A DNA stretch of 34,188 nucleotides from positions 1 through 34,188 of the forward strand of contig DAIDHD010000056.1 in the NCBI GenBank assembly GCA_027459765.1, in the 5' to 3' direction. A model generated the notes under the pieces. The model searched no databases, was not told the origin of the DNA, and was given only the letters and a program-made list of their open reading frames with translations. This document shows, piece after piece, positions 1 to 8,721 of this stretch. The translations under genes were made by a program, and so were the position numbers. The first letter of the stretch is position 1, and the number at the start of each line of letters is the position of its first letter. This stretch comes from Gammaproteobacteria bacterium. Its GTDB lineage: Bacteria; Pseudomonadota; Gammaproteobacteria; Steroidobacterales; Steroidobacteraceae.

Positions 1-76
<76 letters not shown>

Positions 77-94
77 GTCTCCGGCGGGACGCGT

Positions 95-123
95 ATTAAA
101 CAGGGCCGGCTCGCGCTCGTCAA
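95..123 (-). promoter_or_regulatory. Sigma-70 type promoter of tRNA-Phe
   Basis: On the minus strand TTGACG (118-123) and TTTAAT (95-100) are separated by exactly 17 bp, each matching the consensus at five of six positions. The -10 ends 18 bases before the tRNA 5' end. The stretch after it (GCGTCCCGCC) is GC-rich, as in the discriminators of stringently controlled stable-RNA promoters. The boxes are seen directly; the stringent control is inferred. Confidence 0.75.
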
Positions 124-154
124 CGAATAATTGTCGAATCAAGGGCTTACGGGC

Positions 155-190
155 GCTCGCGCGCGGATTTAGGGCGCCGCGCGGGCGAGC
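155..190 (-). terminator. GC-rich hairpin downstream of yggX
   Basis: GCTCGCGCGCGG (155-166) pairs with CCGCGC...GCGAGC (177-190), giving a 12-bp stem with a two-base bulge and a 10-base loop. It sits between the yggX stop and the tRNA-Phe promoter, where a terminator would be expected. No T-tract follows on the minus strand, so intrinsic termination is not assured. Confidence 0.4.
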
Positions 191-215
191 ATCCCGCGCC
201 ACGGCCGACCCGCTG

Positions 216-482
216 CTACTTCGGCACGAATTCCTTCGGCTTGGCCGAGCCACCGCCGAAGAAGAACTTCTCCATCTCCTGCACGAGGAAGGCGCGCGCC
301 TTCGGCTCGATGGGCGTGAGCCGGTGCTCGTTGATGAGCATGGTCTGGTGCGCCACCCACTGCGCCCACGCCTCCTTGGAGACGTGGTCGTAGATCCGCT
401 TACCGAGCTCGCCGGGATACGGCAGGTAGTCGAGGCCCTCGGCCTCACGCTTCAAGTACACACACTGGACGGTTCGTGCCAT
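216..482 (-). CDS. yggX: Fe(2+)-trafficking protein YggX
   Basis: This 88-residue cytosolic protein begins [19 protein letters not shown], the highly conserved YggX start with its single conserved cysteine (Cys7). The family's YPGELGKRI and [10 protein letters not shown] segments follow. YggX proteins are linked to iron handling and protection of Fe-S clusters against oxidative damage. The ATG at 482 was chosen over a 15-residue upstream extension because the family starts here and the extension has no resemblance to it. The length is normal. The neighbour mutY, an Fe-S enzyme, is the usual one in gammaproteobacteria, although a DUF1223 gene is interposed here. The identity is secure; the biochemical role is taken from the family. 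Confidence 0.95.
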   Translation of the reverse strand: MARTVQCVYLKREAEGLDYLPYPGELGKRIYDHVSKEAWAQWVAHQTMLINEHRLTPIEPKARAFLVQEMEKFFFGGGSAKPKEFVPK

Positions 483-554
483 CTGGCTATGGTAGCGCGA
501 ATCGGCGCTCGCCCCCACGCCGCGCACCGTCGCAAGGCGCGGCGGCTTGGCCCG

Positions 555-1280
555 TCAGCGCAGGGGGCCGTGCGTCGCGCCGACGATCGGTCCTGAGTCC
601 GCGGTCTGCACCAGCACCGCGACGTCGGTAGCCTCCAGCGGCAGGCTGGCGGCGGCGACCCGGTACTCGAGGGCGGCGCCGGTGTAGCGTCCCAACACGC
701 GTATCGCGCGCACGATGTGATGCTCGGTGAGCGTGCGGCCGGCGTTCTCGCCGCGGCCGATCGCCGAGGTGGCGCGATCCTGGTAGGCCACCAGCAACAC
801 CGCGGCGGGCGCGCCACCCGCCTCGTCGCCGACGTGAATCCGCAGGATGCTGCCTTCGCGGGCGAGATCGACGGGCACGCCGCTGCGCGTTGCACGTAGC
901 GCAGCACCGATGCGCGCGGCGTCGCTGCCGACCAGATCCCGGGTGCCGTCGATGATCACCTGCGGCGTGTAGACGCTGCGCGCGCGCAGCGCGGCCGCGT
1001 ACCGGCGCTGACGCTCGGTCGCGCCGGCAAAGCTGAACGTGTCGCGCCAGCCCAAATCGTTCCAGTAGTCGACGTGATAAGCGAGCGCGAGCACGTCGGG
1101 CCGGTCGGCGAGCTCACCGAGCAGGCGCTCCGCCGGGGGGCAGGAGCTGCAGCCCTGCGAGGTAAAGAGCTCCACCACCGCGGGCCGCGGAGCGGCCCAG
1201 GCGGTGGTGGCTGCGAACGCCGCAGCGCCCGCGAAGCGGGCGAGCGAACGACGCCAACGGGGGGAGTTTGCGTGCTTCAC
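555..1280 (-). CDS. Secreted DUF1223 family thioredoxin-fold protein
   Basis: The product is about 241 residues with a twin-charged N-terminus, a hydrophobic stretch (ARFAGAAAFAATTAWA) and a likely signal-peptidase site before APRP, so it is probably exported. The mature protein opens with VVELFTSQGCSSCPPAE. This CxxC-containing motif is typical of DUF1223, a thioredoxin-like family of unknown function. The segments YHVDYWNDLGW and YTPQVIIDG are also family hallmarks. The start is uncertain. GTG at 1280 gives a normal signal peptide and overlaps the stop of an 11-codon mini-ORF (GTGA). A TTG at 1307 gives nine more residues. The gene lies between mutY and yggX on the same strand, which is not the usual arrangement. 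Confidence 0.85.
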   Translation of the reverse strand: MKHANSPRWRRSLARFAGAAAFAATTAWAAPRPAVVELFTSQGCSSCPPAERLLGELADRPDVLALAYHVDYWNDLGWRDTFSFAGATERQRRYAAALRARSVYTPQVIIDGTRDLVGSDAARIGAALRATRSGVPVDLAREGSILRIHVGDEAGGAPAAVLLVAYQDRATSAIGRGENAGRTLTEHHIVRAIRVLGRYTGAALEYRVAAASLPLEATDVAVLVQTADSGPIVGATHGPLR

Positions 1281-1319
1281 CCCAGAGAAGACCGGGCGAG
1301 GTGGCAATTCATGACCGCC

Positions 1320-2420
1320 TCAGCGATCGATTTCCTCTCGCAGCCGCGCAAGCAGCGTCTCGATGGGGCGCGGCAGTCCCACCGCCGGCGGCAGCGCGAG
1401 GTCGAACCAGCGCGCCTCGCTCGCGCCGCCCGCATCCGCGACTCGGGTGAGCGCCGCGGTCGGCGTCGGAGTAGTTAAGCGCAGCGGCTCGAGGGTCAGG
1501 TCGAAGTGCGTGAAGGCGTGCTCGATGGCCTCGAGGGGCGCGCCCACGGCCTCGACTGCGCCGAAGTGCGCGGTTGCCCAGGCGAACGCCTGCGCCGAAT
1601 CGCCGAATTGCGGCGGCGACCACAGCCCACCCCAGAGTCCCTCGAGTGGCCGCCGCTCGAGCCACAGCGAGAATCGCCCCGCGTCACGACACTCGAGCAG
1701 CAGCAGCGCGGCTGCGCGACGCGGCCGCGGGCGCTTGCGCTTGCCCCCGGGCAGCAGCGCCTGTCGACCTGTCTCCGCAGCGACGCAAGCCCCGATCATC
1801 GGACACACGGTGCACGCGGGTCGCGCACGCGTACACAGCGTGGCGCCGAGATCCATGATCCCTTGTGTATAGAGTCGGATGTCGGGCACGTCCGGGGTAC
1901 ACGCCTCGGCCGTGCTCCACAGCGACGCCAGCACCGCCGCCGACGATGGATCGCCTTCGATGCCGAACACCCGCGCGAGCACGCGCTTGACGTTGCCGTC
2001 GAGGATGGCGTGCCGTTCGCCGCGCGCGAATGCGAGGATGGCGCCCGCGGTCGAGCGGCCTATGCCCGGCAGGCTCATCACCGCCTCGAGGGAGGCGGGA
2101 AACTCCCCGCCGTGCTGCTCGACCAGCACCTGCGCGCAGCGCCAAAGGTTGCGCGCGCGCGCGTAGTAGCCAAGTCCGGTCCACAGGTGCAACACCGCAT
2201 CGAGCGGCGCGGCGGCAAGATCCGTCACGGCGGGGAAGCGCGCCATGAAGCGCTCGTAGTAGGGAATCACCGTCGCGACCTGGGTCTGTTGCAGCATCAC
2301 TTCCGACACCCATACCCGGTACGGGCTCGGGTCCCGCTGCCAGGGCAGATGGGTGCGGCCGTGCTGTCGCGCCCACGCGAGCAACCGCGCGGAGAATTCC
2401 TGCGGCGCCGGTGCGCTCAT
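1320..2420 (-). CDS. mutY: A/G-specific adenine DNA glycosylase MutY
   Basis: This 366-residue base-excision-repair enzyme removes adenine mispaired with 8-oxoguanine. The N-terminal half has the expected WQRDPSPYRVWVSEVMLQQT segment. The helix-hairpin-helix LPGIGRSTAGAI and the catalytic-Asp region ILDGNVKRVLAR follow. The [4Fe-4S] cluster ligands are visible as C-X6-C-X2-C-X5-C (CTRARPACTVCPMIGAC). The C-terminal third is the Nudix-like 8-oxoguanine recognition domain. The ATG overlaps the TGA of asmA (ATGA), which implies translational coupling. The length is normal and no key residue is missing. Confidence 0.97.
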   Translation of the reverse strand: MSAPAPQEFSARLLAWARQHGRTHLPWQRDPSPYRVWVSEVMLQQTQVATVIPYYERFMARFPAVTDLAAAPLDAVLHLWTGLGYYARARNLWRCAQVLVEQHGGEFPASLEAVMSLPGIGRSTAGAILAFARGERHAILDGNVKRVLARVFGIEGDPSSAAVLASLWSTAEACTPDVPDIRLYTQGIMDLGATLCTRARPACTVCPMIGACVAAETGRQALLPGGKRKRPRPRRAAALLLLECRDAGRFSLWLERRPLEGLWGGLWSPPQFGDSAQAFAWATAHFGAVEAVGAPLEAIEHAFTHFDLTLEPLRLTTPTPTAALTRVADAGGASEARWFDLALPPAVGLPRPIETLLARLREEIDR

Positions 2421-4399
2421 GGCTTGCCGAACAGGTCCTTCAACTTGTCCTTGAGCACGTCCTTGAGCTTGTCCTTGAGGCGGGATTTCGCCAGCGCCTC
2501 GATGTTGGGCCGAATGGACGGGTCGGCGAACGGTCCCGACACCTTCATCGGCACCTCGAGCCCGGCGACCCCACCCAGGGAGGGTGTCGCCACCAGCACA
2601 TCGAGATCCAGCGTCTTCGCCGGCAGATTGGCGCTCCCGGCACCGCTCACCTTGAGGCCCGATGCCGCGACGGTGAGGTCGCGGGTGATGGCGATCCCGT
2701 TGGCGATCTCCGCCGACACTTTGAATACGTCGAAGGCGGTGCGCCTGGCCCCGCTCGGCGTCGGCGGCGCGGTACGCTTGAGCAGCGCGTCGGCGCGCGC
2801 CAGTTCGAAACCGAGATCGACACCCTCGATCGCGCCGTTGGCGAGGCGCAGATCCGCACGTCCGGTGAGCGTCTTCATGAAATCATCCACGCCCTCGCCG
2901 CGCGCCGTCGCCTTCAGGTTCACGGCGGCCCGGCCCGACAGACGCACCCGCTTCGATTTCAACTGCGGAAGCGCACCCACGTCGGCATCGGCGAGGTGTT
3001 CGTCGAGGGACAGTACGGGCACGGCGCCGCGCTGGTCGTAGCCGATGTCGCCCGTGTATCGTCCGCCAGCCACCGCCGCCTCGAGCGGGTGAAAGCGCGC
3101 CACGCCGTCGTGGATCGCCACCTTGACGGTGAGGTCGTGCAGGTCGAGCGGCGCGAGCGACAGCGCGGCGACCTTGAGCGTGCCCTCGACGTCGCGGCCG
3201 GCGAGTGGACGCGACGGCGGCGCCGACTTCGCGGGCGGCGTGACCACCGGCGCCTCCTCGGGCGCGAGATAGCGGTCGAGGACGAGCTGGTCGGCCTGCA
3301 GGGCGAAACGAATCGCCGGCACGGCGGCGAGCGAGGCCTGCACGGAACCGCTGACGTGCGTGTCGTCGACGACCACGTCGAGTTTGTCGAAGCGCACCTC
3401 CTCATCACCGACCACGAACGGAATCTTCGCCGACACCTGCGCGAGCGCCTTCGGATCGCGCGTCCTCACGGGCGCCAAGCCGAGGCGGGGCAACAGTTCG
3501 CGCACCACCAGCGGCTCGAGCGTGAGCATCCCGTTCGCATGCCAGCCGGCGTCGGCCTTGATCGCTGTCAGCGATCCGCCCACCTGGGCGCTCGCGAAGA
3601 CGGCGTTGAACGCCGGCAGATCCACGCGCGGACTGCCGGCGTCCAGGTCCAGCCGTGGTATGGACGCGCTCCACTCGATGCGCGGCAGGGGCGCAACCCG
3701 GTAGAACACGCCCGACAATGCGACCGCCTCGAGACGCACCCGGCCACCGGCAAACCGGCTGACCGCGAGTTTGCCGTTGAACGTCGCCGATTCGCCGGCG
3801 ACGCCCCGACTGGCGGTGAACTGCAGCGCGACGGGCACCACGCCGCTGCCGCCGAACGGACCGCTCTCGAACTGGATTTGCTCGACGGTGTAGTTCTCGA
3901 ACGTGAGGCGCGCATCGCGAACGCGTACGGCCCCGAGGCGCGCAAGTTCGACGGCCGGCGCATGGGTCGCGCCGGGCGCCGTCGAGGTCGCCGTCTCGCC
4001 GGCGGCAGTGCTCTCCCAGTTGCCGCGTCCGCGGGCGTCGCGCGCCAGGTGCACGTCCAGGCCGTCCAGGTCGAGCCCGCCCATCTCGAGTCGGCCGAGC
4101 AGCAGCGGCCACAGTCGGGCGCGCACCGCCGCGTGCCGCACCTGCAGAAAGGGTGCGCCGTCGAAGCCCGGCGGATTACCCAGAGTCGCCGGCCCGAACT
4201 CGAGGGCGATCCAGGGGAAGACGCTGAGGTGGATGTCGCCTTGCAGGGTCAGCGACCGCCCAGTCGCGTCCTTGACCGCCGCCTCGATGCGCCCGCGATA
4301 TTCGTTCGGATGCACGAACAGCAGCACGGCCACGAGCACCAGCGCGACCAGCGCGGCCACGCCACCGATAGCGAATCCCAGCACTTTCCCCGTTCGCAT
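2417..4399 (-). CDS. asmA: AsmA family protein
   Basis: The product is 660 residues with one N-terminal membrane anchor (about residues 6-29, GFAIGGVAALVALVLVAVLL) followed by a long periplasmic region. The N-terminal LTLQGDIHLSVFPWIALEFG and the C-terminal beta-rich SGRAAVNLKATARGEGVDDF segment are typical of AsmA-type bridge proteins linked to phospholipid transport and outer-membrane homeostasis. The last 20 or so residues are an amphipathic LKDKLKDVLKDKLKDLF repeat. The reading frame stays open upstream into the divergent kinase gene, but ATG at 4399 directly precedes the membrane anchor and was chosen; ATG at 4414 is an alternative. It is the first gene of the asmA-mutY block. Confidence 0.92.
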   Translation of the reverse strand: MRTGKVLGFAIGGVAALVALVLVAVLLFVHPNEYRGRIEAAVKDATGRSLTLQGDIHLSVFPWIALEFGPATLGNPPGFDGAPFLQVRHAAVRARLWPLLLGRLEMGGLDLDGLDVHLARDARGRGNWESTAAGETATSTAPGATHAPAVELARLGAVRVRDARLTFENYTVEQIQFESGPFGGSGVVPVALQFTASRGVAGESATFNGKLAVSRFAGGRVRLEAVALSGVFYRVAPLPRIEWSASIPRLDLDAGSPRVDLPAFNAVFASAQVGGSLTAIKADAGWHANGMLTLEPLVVRELLPRLGLAPVRTRDPKALAQVSAKIPFVVGDEEVRFDKLDVVVDDTHVSGSVQASLAAVPAIRFALQADQLVLDRYLAPEEAPVVTPPAKSAPPSRPLAGRDVEGTLKVAALSLAPLDLHDLTVKVAIHDGVARFHPLEAAVAGGRYTGDIGYDQRGAVPVLSLDEHLADADVGALPQLKSKRVRLSGRAAVNLKATARGEGVDDFMKTLTGRADLRLANGAIEGVDLGFELARADALLKRTAPPTPSGARRTAFDVFKVSAEIANGIAITRDLTVAASGLKVSGAGSANLPAKTLDLDVLVATPSLGGVAGLEVPMKVSGPFADPSIRPNIEALAKSRLKDKLKDVLKDKLKDLFGKP

Positions 4400-4505
4400 C
4401 GCCGCCCCGCGCATTATGTGGAGGCGATCATAGCTCAAGCGTCGCCCGGGTCGGCCGATATGTCGGGCGAGGAACCGGCTCACGTCCTGCGTTCCGGAAT
4501 ACCGC

Positions 4506-7493
4506 ATGCGCCGTTGGCCGATCGACCGATATCTGCTGCTCCTGCCCGCCGTGGCGGCCGTACTGGCCGCCGCCGGCGCGGTAGCGCTCGCGTTCGCACC
4601 GCCGGGCGCGCGCGCGTTGGCGTGGAGTTGGCTGCTGGTCGCCGGCGTTGGCTGCGGCGTGAGCCTCGGCATCGCCCGCGCCACCACGGCTCGGCTGCTG
4701 CTGCTGGAGCGATGGCTGGCGCACGCCTTCGCCGACACCGAGGCGCCACTGGCGCACGGGACCGGCGCGGACCTGCTCAGCCGCCTGACGGAACGGGTAC
4801 AGGCCGGCATGCAGCGAGTCCGGGCTCGCGCACTGCACCAACAGCGTTCGGCTGAATTCCTGGAATTTGCGCAAATCGCAGGCGGCTTCGGCGTTTTCGA
4901 CCTCGACCTGGTGACCGCCCAGGTCATGGCGACCCCGCTGTTCTTCGATCTCGCCGGTCTTCCCTCCCGACAGGCCATCGTGGCGCGCGACCACTGGCTC
5001 GCGACGGTACACCCGGAGGACTACGAGTCCCTGGTGGCCACCCTGAACGACGCCATCACCGGCGACGGCCGCCTCGAACGCGAATACCGGACGCTGCGCA
5101 CCGACGGCTCGTCCCGCTGGCTGCTGATGCGGGGTCGGGTGCTCAAGGACCTGGAGGGGTTGCCCGCGCGCGCGATCGGCACGGTCACCGACGTCACCGA
5201 ACGGCATCGGCTGGAGGAGCACCTGCGCTACGCCCGAGAGTCGCTCGACATGGCGCAGCGAATCGCGAACGTGGCCACCTTCGACGTACAACTCGAGCGC
5301 GGCGCAGTCATCACTTCCGGCAATTTCCACGCTTTGCTCGGCGTCTCGCCGCACACACCGCCGACCGATCTCGCGGCGCACCTGGAGCGCATCCACCCCG
5401 AGGACCGGCCTGCCGTGCGCGCCTGCCTGTCCGGCGACGCCGATGCGGTCGCTGCAGTGGAATTTCGGGTGCTGCACGAGGAGCGTACCGAGTGGCTGGA
5501 GTTGTGCGTGCGGACGACCCGCGACCGCGCCGGGCAGCCGGTGCGCCTCACCGGCGCGATCCAGCTCATCACCCACTACAAGCGTGCCGCGGAAGCGACC
5601 CGCGAAGCCATGCAGGCGGCGGAGTCCGCGAACCGCGCCAAGAGCCAGTTCCTCGCCAATCTCAGCCATGAAATTCGTACGCCGATGAACGGGGTAATCG
5701 GCATGGCGCAGGTGCTGGCGGAGACGACGCTGTCGGCCGAACAGCGCGAGTACGCCGAAATCATCCGCAGCAGCGCCCAGGCGCTGCTGGTGCTGTTGAA
5801 CGACGTTCTCGACCTGTCGAAGATCGAGGCGGATCATCTCGAACTGGAGCACATCGAGTTCAATCTGCGCGACGTCCTGTACGAGACGGCGAGCGCGCTC
5901 GCACTGCAGGCGACGGTCAAGGGCCTCGAAATCGTCGCCGACGTCGACCCGCGGTTACCCTTCACACTGCACGGCGATCCGGGCCGGATCCGCCAGATCC
6001 TGATCAATCTGCTAGGCAACGCCATCAAGTTCACGCACGAGGGCTACATCGTGCTCGAGGTGCGGGTCACCTCGGTCGACGCCAGTCGCCACACCCTGAC
6101 GCTGGCGGTACGCGACACCGGTATCGGTATCCCTGAAGACCGGCTGGACCGCCTCTTTCAGGCCTTCACGCAGGTCGACGCGTCCACGACACGCCAGTAC
6201 GGCGGCACCGGTCTCGGACTGGCGATCGTCAAACGGTTGGCGGAGCTCATGGGGGGTGAGGCCGGCGTCACCAGCCTCCCCGGGGTGGGCTCGACCTTCT
6301 GGGTGACCCTGCAGCTCGAGAGCAGCACGGTGCAGCCGCAGATCCCCGCCCTCGGCGCCGACCGCCGTGTGCTGCTCGTGGACGACAACGCGGCCAGCCT
6401 CGCCGCGCTCGCCTCCAAGCTGACCGTGTTCGGCTTCACGGTACGGCCCGCGGCGTCCGTCGAGGAGGCACTCGCCGTACTCGCCACCGACACCGCGTTC
6501 GACGTGGTGGTCGTGGACGAGCTGATGCCGGTGCGCGGCGGTCTGGATCTGCTCGCGCATCTGCGCAGCGTACCGCAGCTGAAGCGGGTGCCCTGCATAT
6601 TGATGAGCCTGCTCGGGCTCGAAGAGTCACCGCTCGCGCTCGAACACCGACCGGACGCGGTGGCGCGCAAGCCGCTGCGCGGCGCGACCTTGAGCCGGCT
6701 GATCGACAGGCTGCTCAGCGGTGGCGCCACCCCCGCCGCCACTGCGCGCCGAACGGAGCCGAGCGGCGAGCCCATCCCGGCGGGCGCCCGCGTGCTGCTG
6801 GTGGAGGATCACCCGGTCAACCAGCGCGTCGCCGAACGGCTCCTGCGCAAGCTGGGTGCGAGCGTGCGCATCGCCCACCACGGGGCCGAGGCGCTCGAGC
6901 GCCTGGCGGAGGCGCCTGCCGATCTGGTGCTGATGGATTGCCAGATGCCGGTGATGGACGGCTTCACGGCGACGCGCCTGATCCGCGAGCGGGAACTCGC
7001 CCAGGGACTGCCGCGGGTACCGATCGTCGCGCTGACGGCCAACGTGATGCGCGAGGACCGGGAACGCTGCCTTGCCGCCGGCATGGACGGACACCTGGGC
7101 AAGCCGATAGAACCTCACCAGCTCGCCGAGTGCCTGCGCCGGTTCCACAGACCTGCGGCCGATCCGCTGGTCGACGTGGCCGCCCTGCGCGACCTGGTCG
7201 GCGACGACGCCGATTTCGAACGCGAGCTCATCGACACATTCATCGCGAGCGGCGACCGTTGCCTCGCCGACATCGTCACCGCGCTCGACGCGCAGGATCT
7301 CGAGACCATTGGCAAGCGCGCGCACGCACTCAAGGGCGCCAGTGCCAACATTCACGCCCACGGACTGGTCGCGGCCGCCTCGCAGGTGGAGAGCGCGGCG
7401 CGCGGCGGATCGGTCCGCAGACTGGACGAACTGGTGCGCGCCCTCGGCCGGATGCTGCAGGCGGTCAATGCGGAGCTGCGCCGCGCGGGCTGA
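4506..7493 (+). CDS. Hybrid sensor histidine kinase (PAS-PAS-HisKA-HATPase-REC-REC-Hpt)
   Basis: This 995-residue inner-membrane kinase has two transmembrane helices (about 10-30 and 37-57) with almost no periplasmic loop, so it probably senses a membrane or cytosolic cue. Two PAS domains follow (about 115-235 and 245-355). The HisKA H-box is [13 protein letters not shown] with phospho-acceptor His388. The ATPase has [16 protein letters not shown] and GGTGLGLAI boxes. REC1 (about 618-735) has Asp671 in [12 protein letters not shown]2 (about 761-875) has Asp811 in [13 protein letters not shown]-terminal Hpt domain has His940 in AHALKGAS. All phosphotransfer residues are present, so a full BarA/GacS-type phosphorelay within one chain is expected. 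The final acceptor is not encoded in it. The convergent REC-GGDEF gene and the NarL-type regulator are nearby candidates. Confidence 0.95.
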   Translation: MRRWPIDRYLLLLPAVAAVLAAAGAVALAFAPPGARALAWSWLLVAGVGCGVSLGIARATTARLLLLERWLAHAFADTEAPLAHGTGADLLSRLTERVQAGMQRVRARALHQQRSAEFLEFAQIAGGFGVFDLDLVTAQVMATPLFFDLAGLPSRQAIVARDHWLATVHPEDYESLVATLNDAITGDGRLEREYRTLRTDGSSRWLLMRGRVLKDLEGLPARAIGTVTDVTERHRLEEHLRYARESLDMAQRIANVATFDVQLERGAVITSGNFHALLGVSPHTPPTDLAAHLERIHPEDRPAVRACLSGDADAVAAVEFRVLHEERTEWLELCVRTTRDRAGQPVRLTGAIQLITHYKRAAEATREAMQAAESANRAKSQFLANLSHEIRTPMNGVIGMAQVLAETTLSAEQREYAEIIRSSAQALLVLLNDVLDLSKIEADHLELEHIEFNLRDVLYETASALALQATVKGLEIVADVDPRLPFTLHGDPGRIRQILINLLGNAIKFTHEGYIVLEVRVTSVDASRHTLTLAVRDTGIGIPEDRLDRLFQAFTQVDASTTRQYGGTGLGLAIVKRLAELMGGEAGVTSLPGVGSTFWVTLQLESSTVQPQIPALGADRRVLLVDDNAASLAALASKLTVFGFTVRPAASVEEALAVLATDTAFDVVVVDELMPVRGGLDLLAHLRSVPQLKRVPCILMSLLGLEESPLALEHRPDAVARKPLRGATLSRLIDRLLSGGATPAATARRTEPSGEPIPAGARVLLVEDHPVNQRVAERLLRKLGASVRIAHHGAEALERLAEAPADLVLMDCQMPVMDGFTATRLIRERELAQGLPRVPIVALTANVMREDRERCLAAGMDGHLGKPIEPHQLAECLRRFHRPAADPLVDVAALRDLVGDDADFERELIDTFIASGDRCLADIVTALDAQDLETIGKRAHALKGASANIHAHGLVAAASQVESAARGGSVRRLDELVRALGRMLQAVNAELRRAG

Positions 7494-7575
7494 GGAGGCT
7501 CGCTCGGAACGAGGATGTGCGCGTCGCGTATGGGCGCGGGCTCGTGATGAGCGCCGGCGTCGTTGCGCGCGCCGC

Positions 7576-8598
7576 TCAGGCGTTCGCCAGCAAGGCCTTG
7601 ATGGTGGCGAGCTCGATGCCCGTGGTGCAGTTGCGGCCATCTTCCTTGCTGCGGTAGAGGCTCTCGTCCGCGGTGCGCAACAGCGTTTCGACCTTCAAGG
7701 TGAGATCCGGCCCGTGCACGCCGCTCGCGGCCACGCCGAAGCTCGCGGTCACCGGCACCGGACCGGCACGCGTCACGAACGGAGTGGCCGCAAGCACCTG
7801 ACGAATCTTCTCGGCGACCGACAGCGCGTTCGCGTAGGACGTTTCCGGCAGCACCACCAGGAATTCCTCGCCGCCGTAACGGACCAGCCAATCGCTCGTC
7901 GCCCGGATCGAGTTCTGGATGCGTGCGACGAACTGCTGCAGGATGTCGTCGCCGGCGGTGTGGCCGTAGCCGTCGTTGATCCGCTTGAAGTGGTCGATGT
8001 CGCACATCAGGACCGCGAGCGGATACGCGTAGCGCCGGCACCGGTCGAGTTCGCGCGGCAGTTGCTCCATCAAGTAGCGGCGGTTGAAGGCGCCGGTCAG
8101 AGAATCCGTGATCGACAGAATGCGGTTGCGGTCGTTGGCGGCGCGCAGGGACGCCTCCAGCGCAAGAATCCGGCGGCCGGTGTTCAGGCGCGCGAGCAGT
8201 TCGGGCTCGTGGACCGGCTTGACCACGTAATCGTCGGCGCCGGCCTCGAGCCCCTGGATGATGTGCTCCTTGGCGTCGCGGGCGGTCAGGAGCAGCGCGT
8301 AGACGTAGCCGTCGAGCTGCATGCTGCGCACCGTGCGGCACAGGGTCGCGCCATCCATCTCCGGCATCTCCCAGTCGGTGACGAGGAGCGGATAGTAGCG
8401 GTGGGTCATGCGGTCGAGTGCTTCGGCACCGTTGCTGACGGCGTCGACCTCGTAACCGGCCTTCTTGAGCAGACGCGTCATGAGCATACGCGTCACGGGG
8501 TCGTCCTCGGCCAGTAAAATCGTCGGCGCGGCATTACCGAGATCCGGTAATTCCGTGACGTGAGTCACAGCCTTCAGGTCCGCTGCCAAGTCCCGCAC
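7576..8598 (-). CDS. Response regulator with diguanylate cyclase (REC-GGDEF)
   Basis: The 340-residue product has an N-terminal receiver domain (about 26-140) with Asp75 in LLVTDWEMPEMDG and a conserved Lys in DDYVVKPV. A C-terminal GGDEF domain (about 160-330) carries the signature RYGGEEF at 242-246 plus CDIDHFKRINDGYGH. It should make cyclic di-GMP when phosphorylated. The allosteric I-site RxxD, expected at 233-236, reads ATSD with the Arg one position early, so product inhibition may be lost. Translation apparently starts at GTG 8598; no in-frame ATG exists before the receiver core. The gene converges on the hybrid kinase, 82 bp away, and the two are plausible partners. Confidence 0.92.
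   Translation of the reverse strand: MRDLAADLKAVTHVTELPDLGNAAPTILLAEDDPVTRMLMTRLLKKAGYEVDAVSNGAEALDRMTHRYYPLLVTDWEMPEMDGATLCRTVRSMQLDGYVYALLLTARDAKEHIIQGLEAGADDYVVKPVHEPELLARLNTGRRILALEASLRAANDRNRILSITDSLTGAFNRRYLMEQLPRELDRCRRYAYPLAVLMCDIDHFKRINDGYGHTAGDDILQQFVARIQNSIRATSDWLVRYGGEEFLVVLPETSYANALSVAEKIRQVLAATPFVTRAGPVPVTASFGVAASGVHGPDLTLKVETLLRTADESLYRSKEDGRNCTTGIELATIKALLANA
8533..8567. repeat. Two adjacent perfect inverted repeats in the 5' coding part of the REC-GGDEF gene
   Basis: ATTACCG-agatc-CGGTAAT (8533-8551) and GTGAC-gtga-GTCAC (8554-8567) lie side by side near codons 11-22 of the REC-GGDEF gene, before the receiver fold. They are seen directly. An operator or RNA structure is possible, as is chance. 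Confidence 0.5.
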
Positions 8599-8678
8599 TC
8601 CGCCGCAACGATACGGTGATATTGAGCGGTTATCGGCGTCCGGCGCGCGGACTTTACTCCCGGTTCTGCGTGCCGGCC

Positions 8679-8699
8679 GGCGCCCGCTGGACGGGCGCC
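8679..8699 (-). terminator. Perfect 8-bp hairpin after the NarL-type regulator
   Basis: GGCGCCCG-ctgga-CGGGCGCC forms an uninterrupted GC-rich stem in the 123-bp gap between the regulator stop (8722) and the REC-GGDEF start (8598). On the minus strand no T-tract follows. It could be a terminator, an mRNA-stabilising hairpin or a leader structure for the cyclase. Confidence 0.4.
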
Positions 8700-8721
8700 T
8701 CGCCGCGCCGGTGGCCGCCGG

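Noticed and set aside
2411..4855. Very long plus-strand open frame opposite asmA
   Set aside because: It is rich in Arg/His/Gly, has no recognisable domain, and lies antisense to a clear AsmA protein; such frames are a by-product of high GC. The same applies to long plus-strand frames at 28584-30929 and 31350-33257.
4400..4978. N-terminal extension of AsmA into the divergent kinase gene
   Set aside because: The extension has no AsmA similarity, precedes the membrane anchor, and overlaps the kinase coding sequence on the other strand.
7548..7578. TGAGCG...CGCTCA inverted repeat between the convergent hybrid kinase and REC-GGDEF genes
   Set aside because: Only six pairs hold before mismatches and no T-tract flanks it on either strand, so a terminator is not supported.
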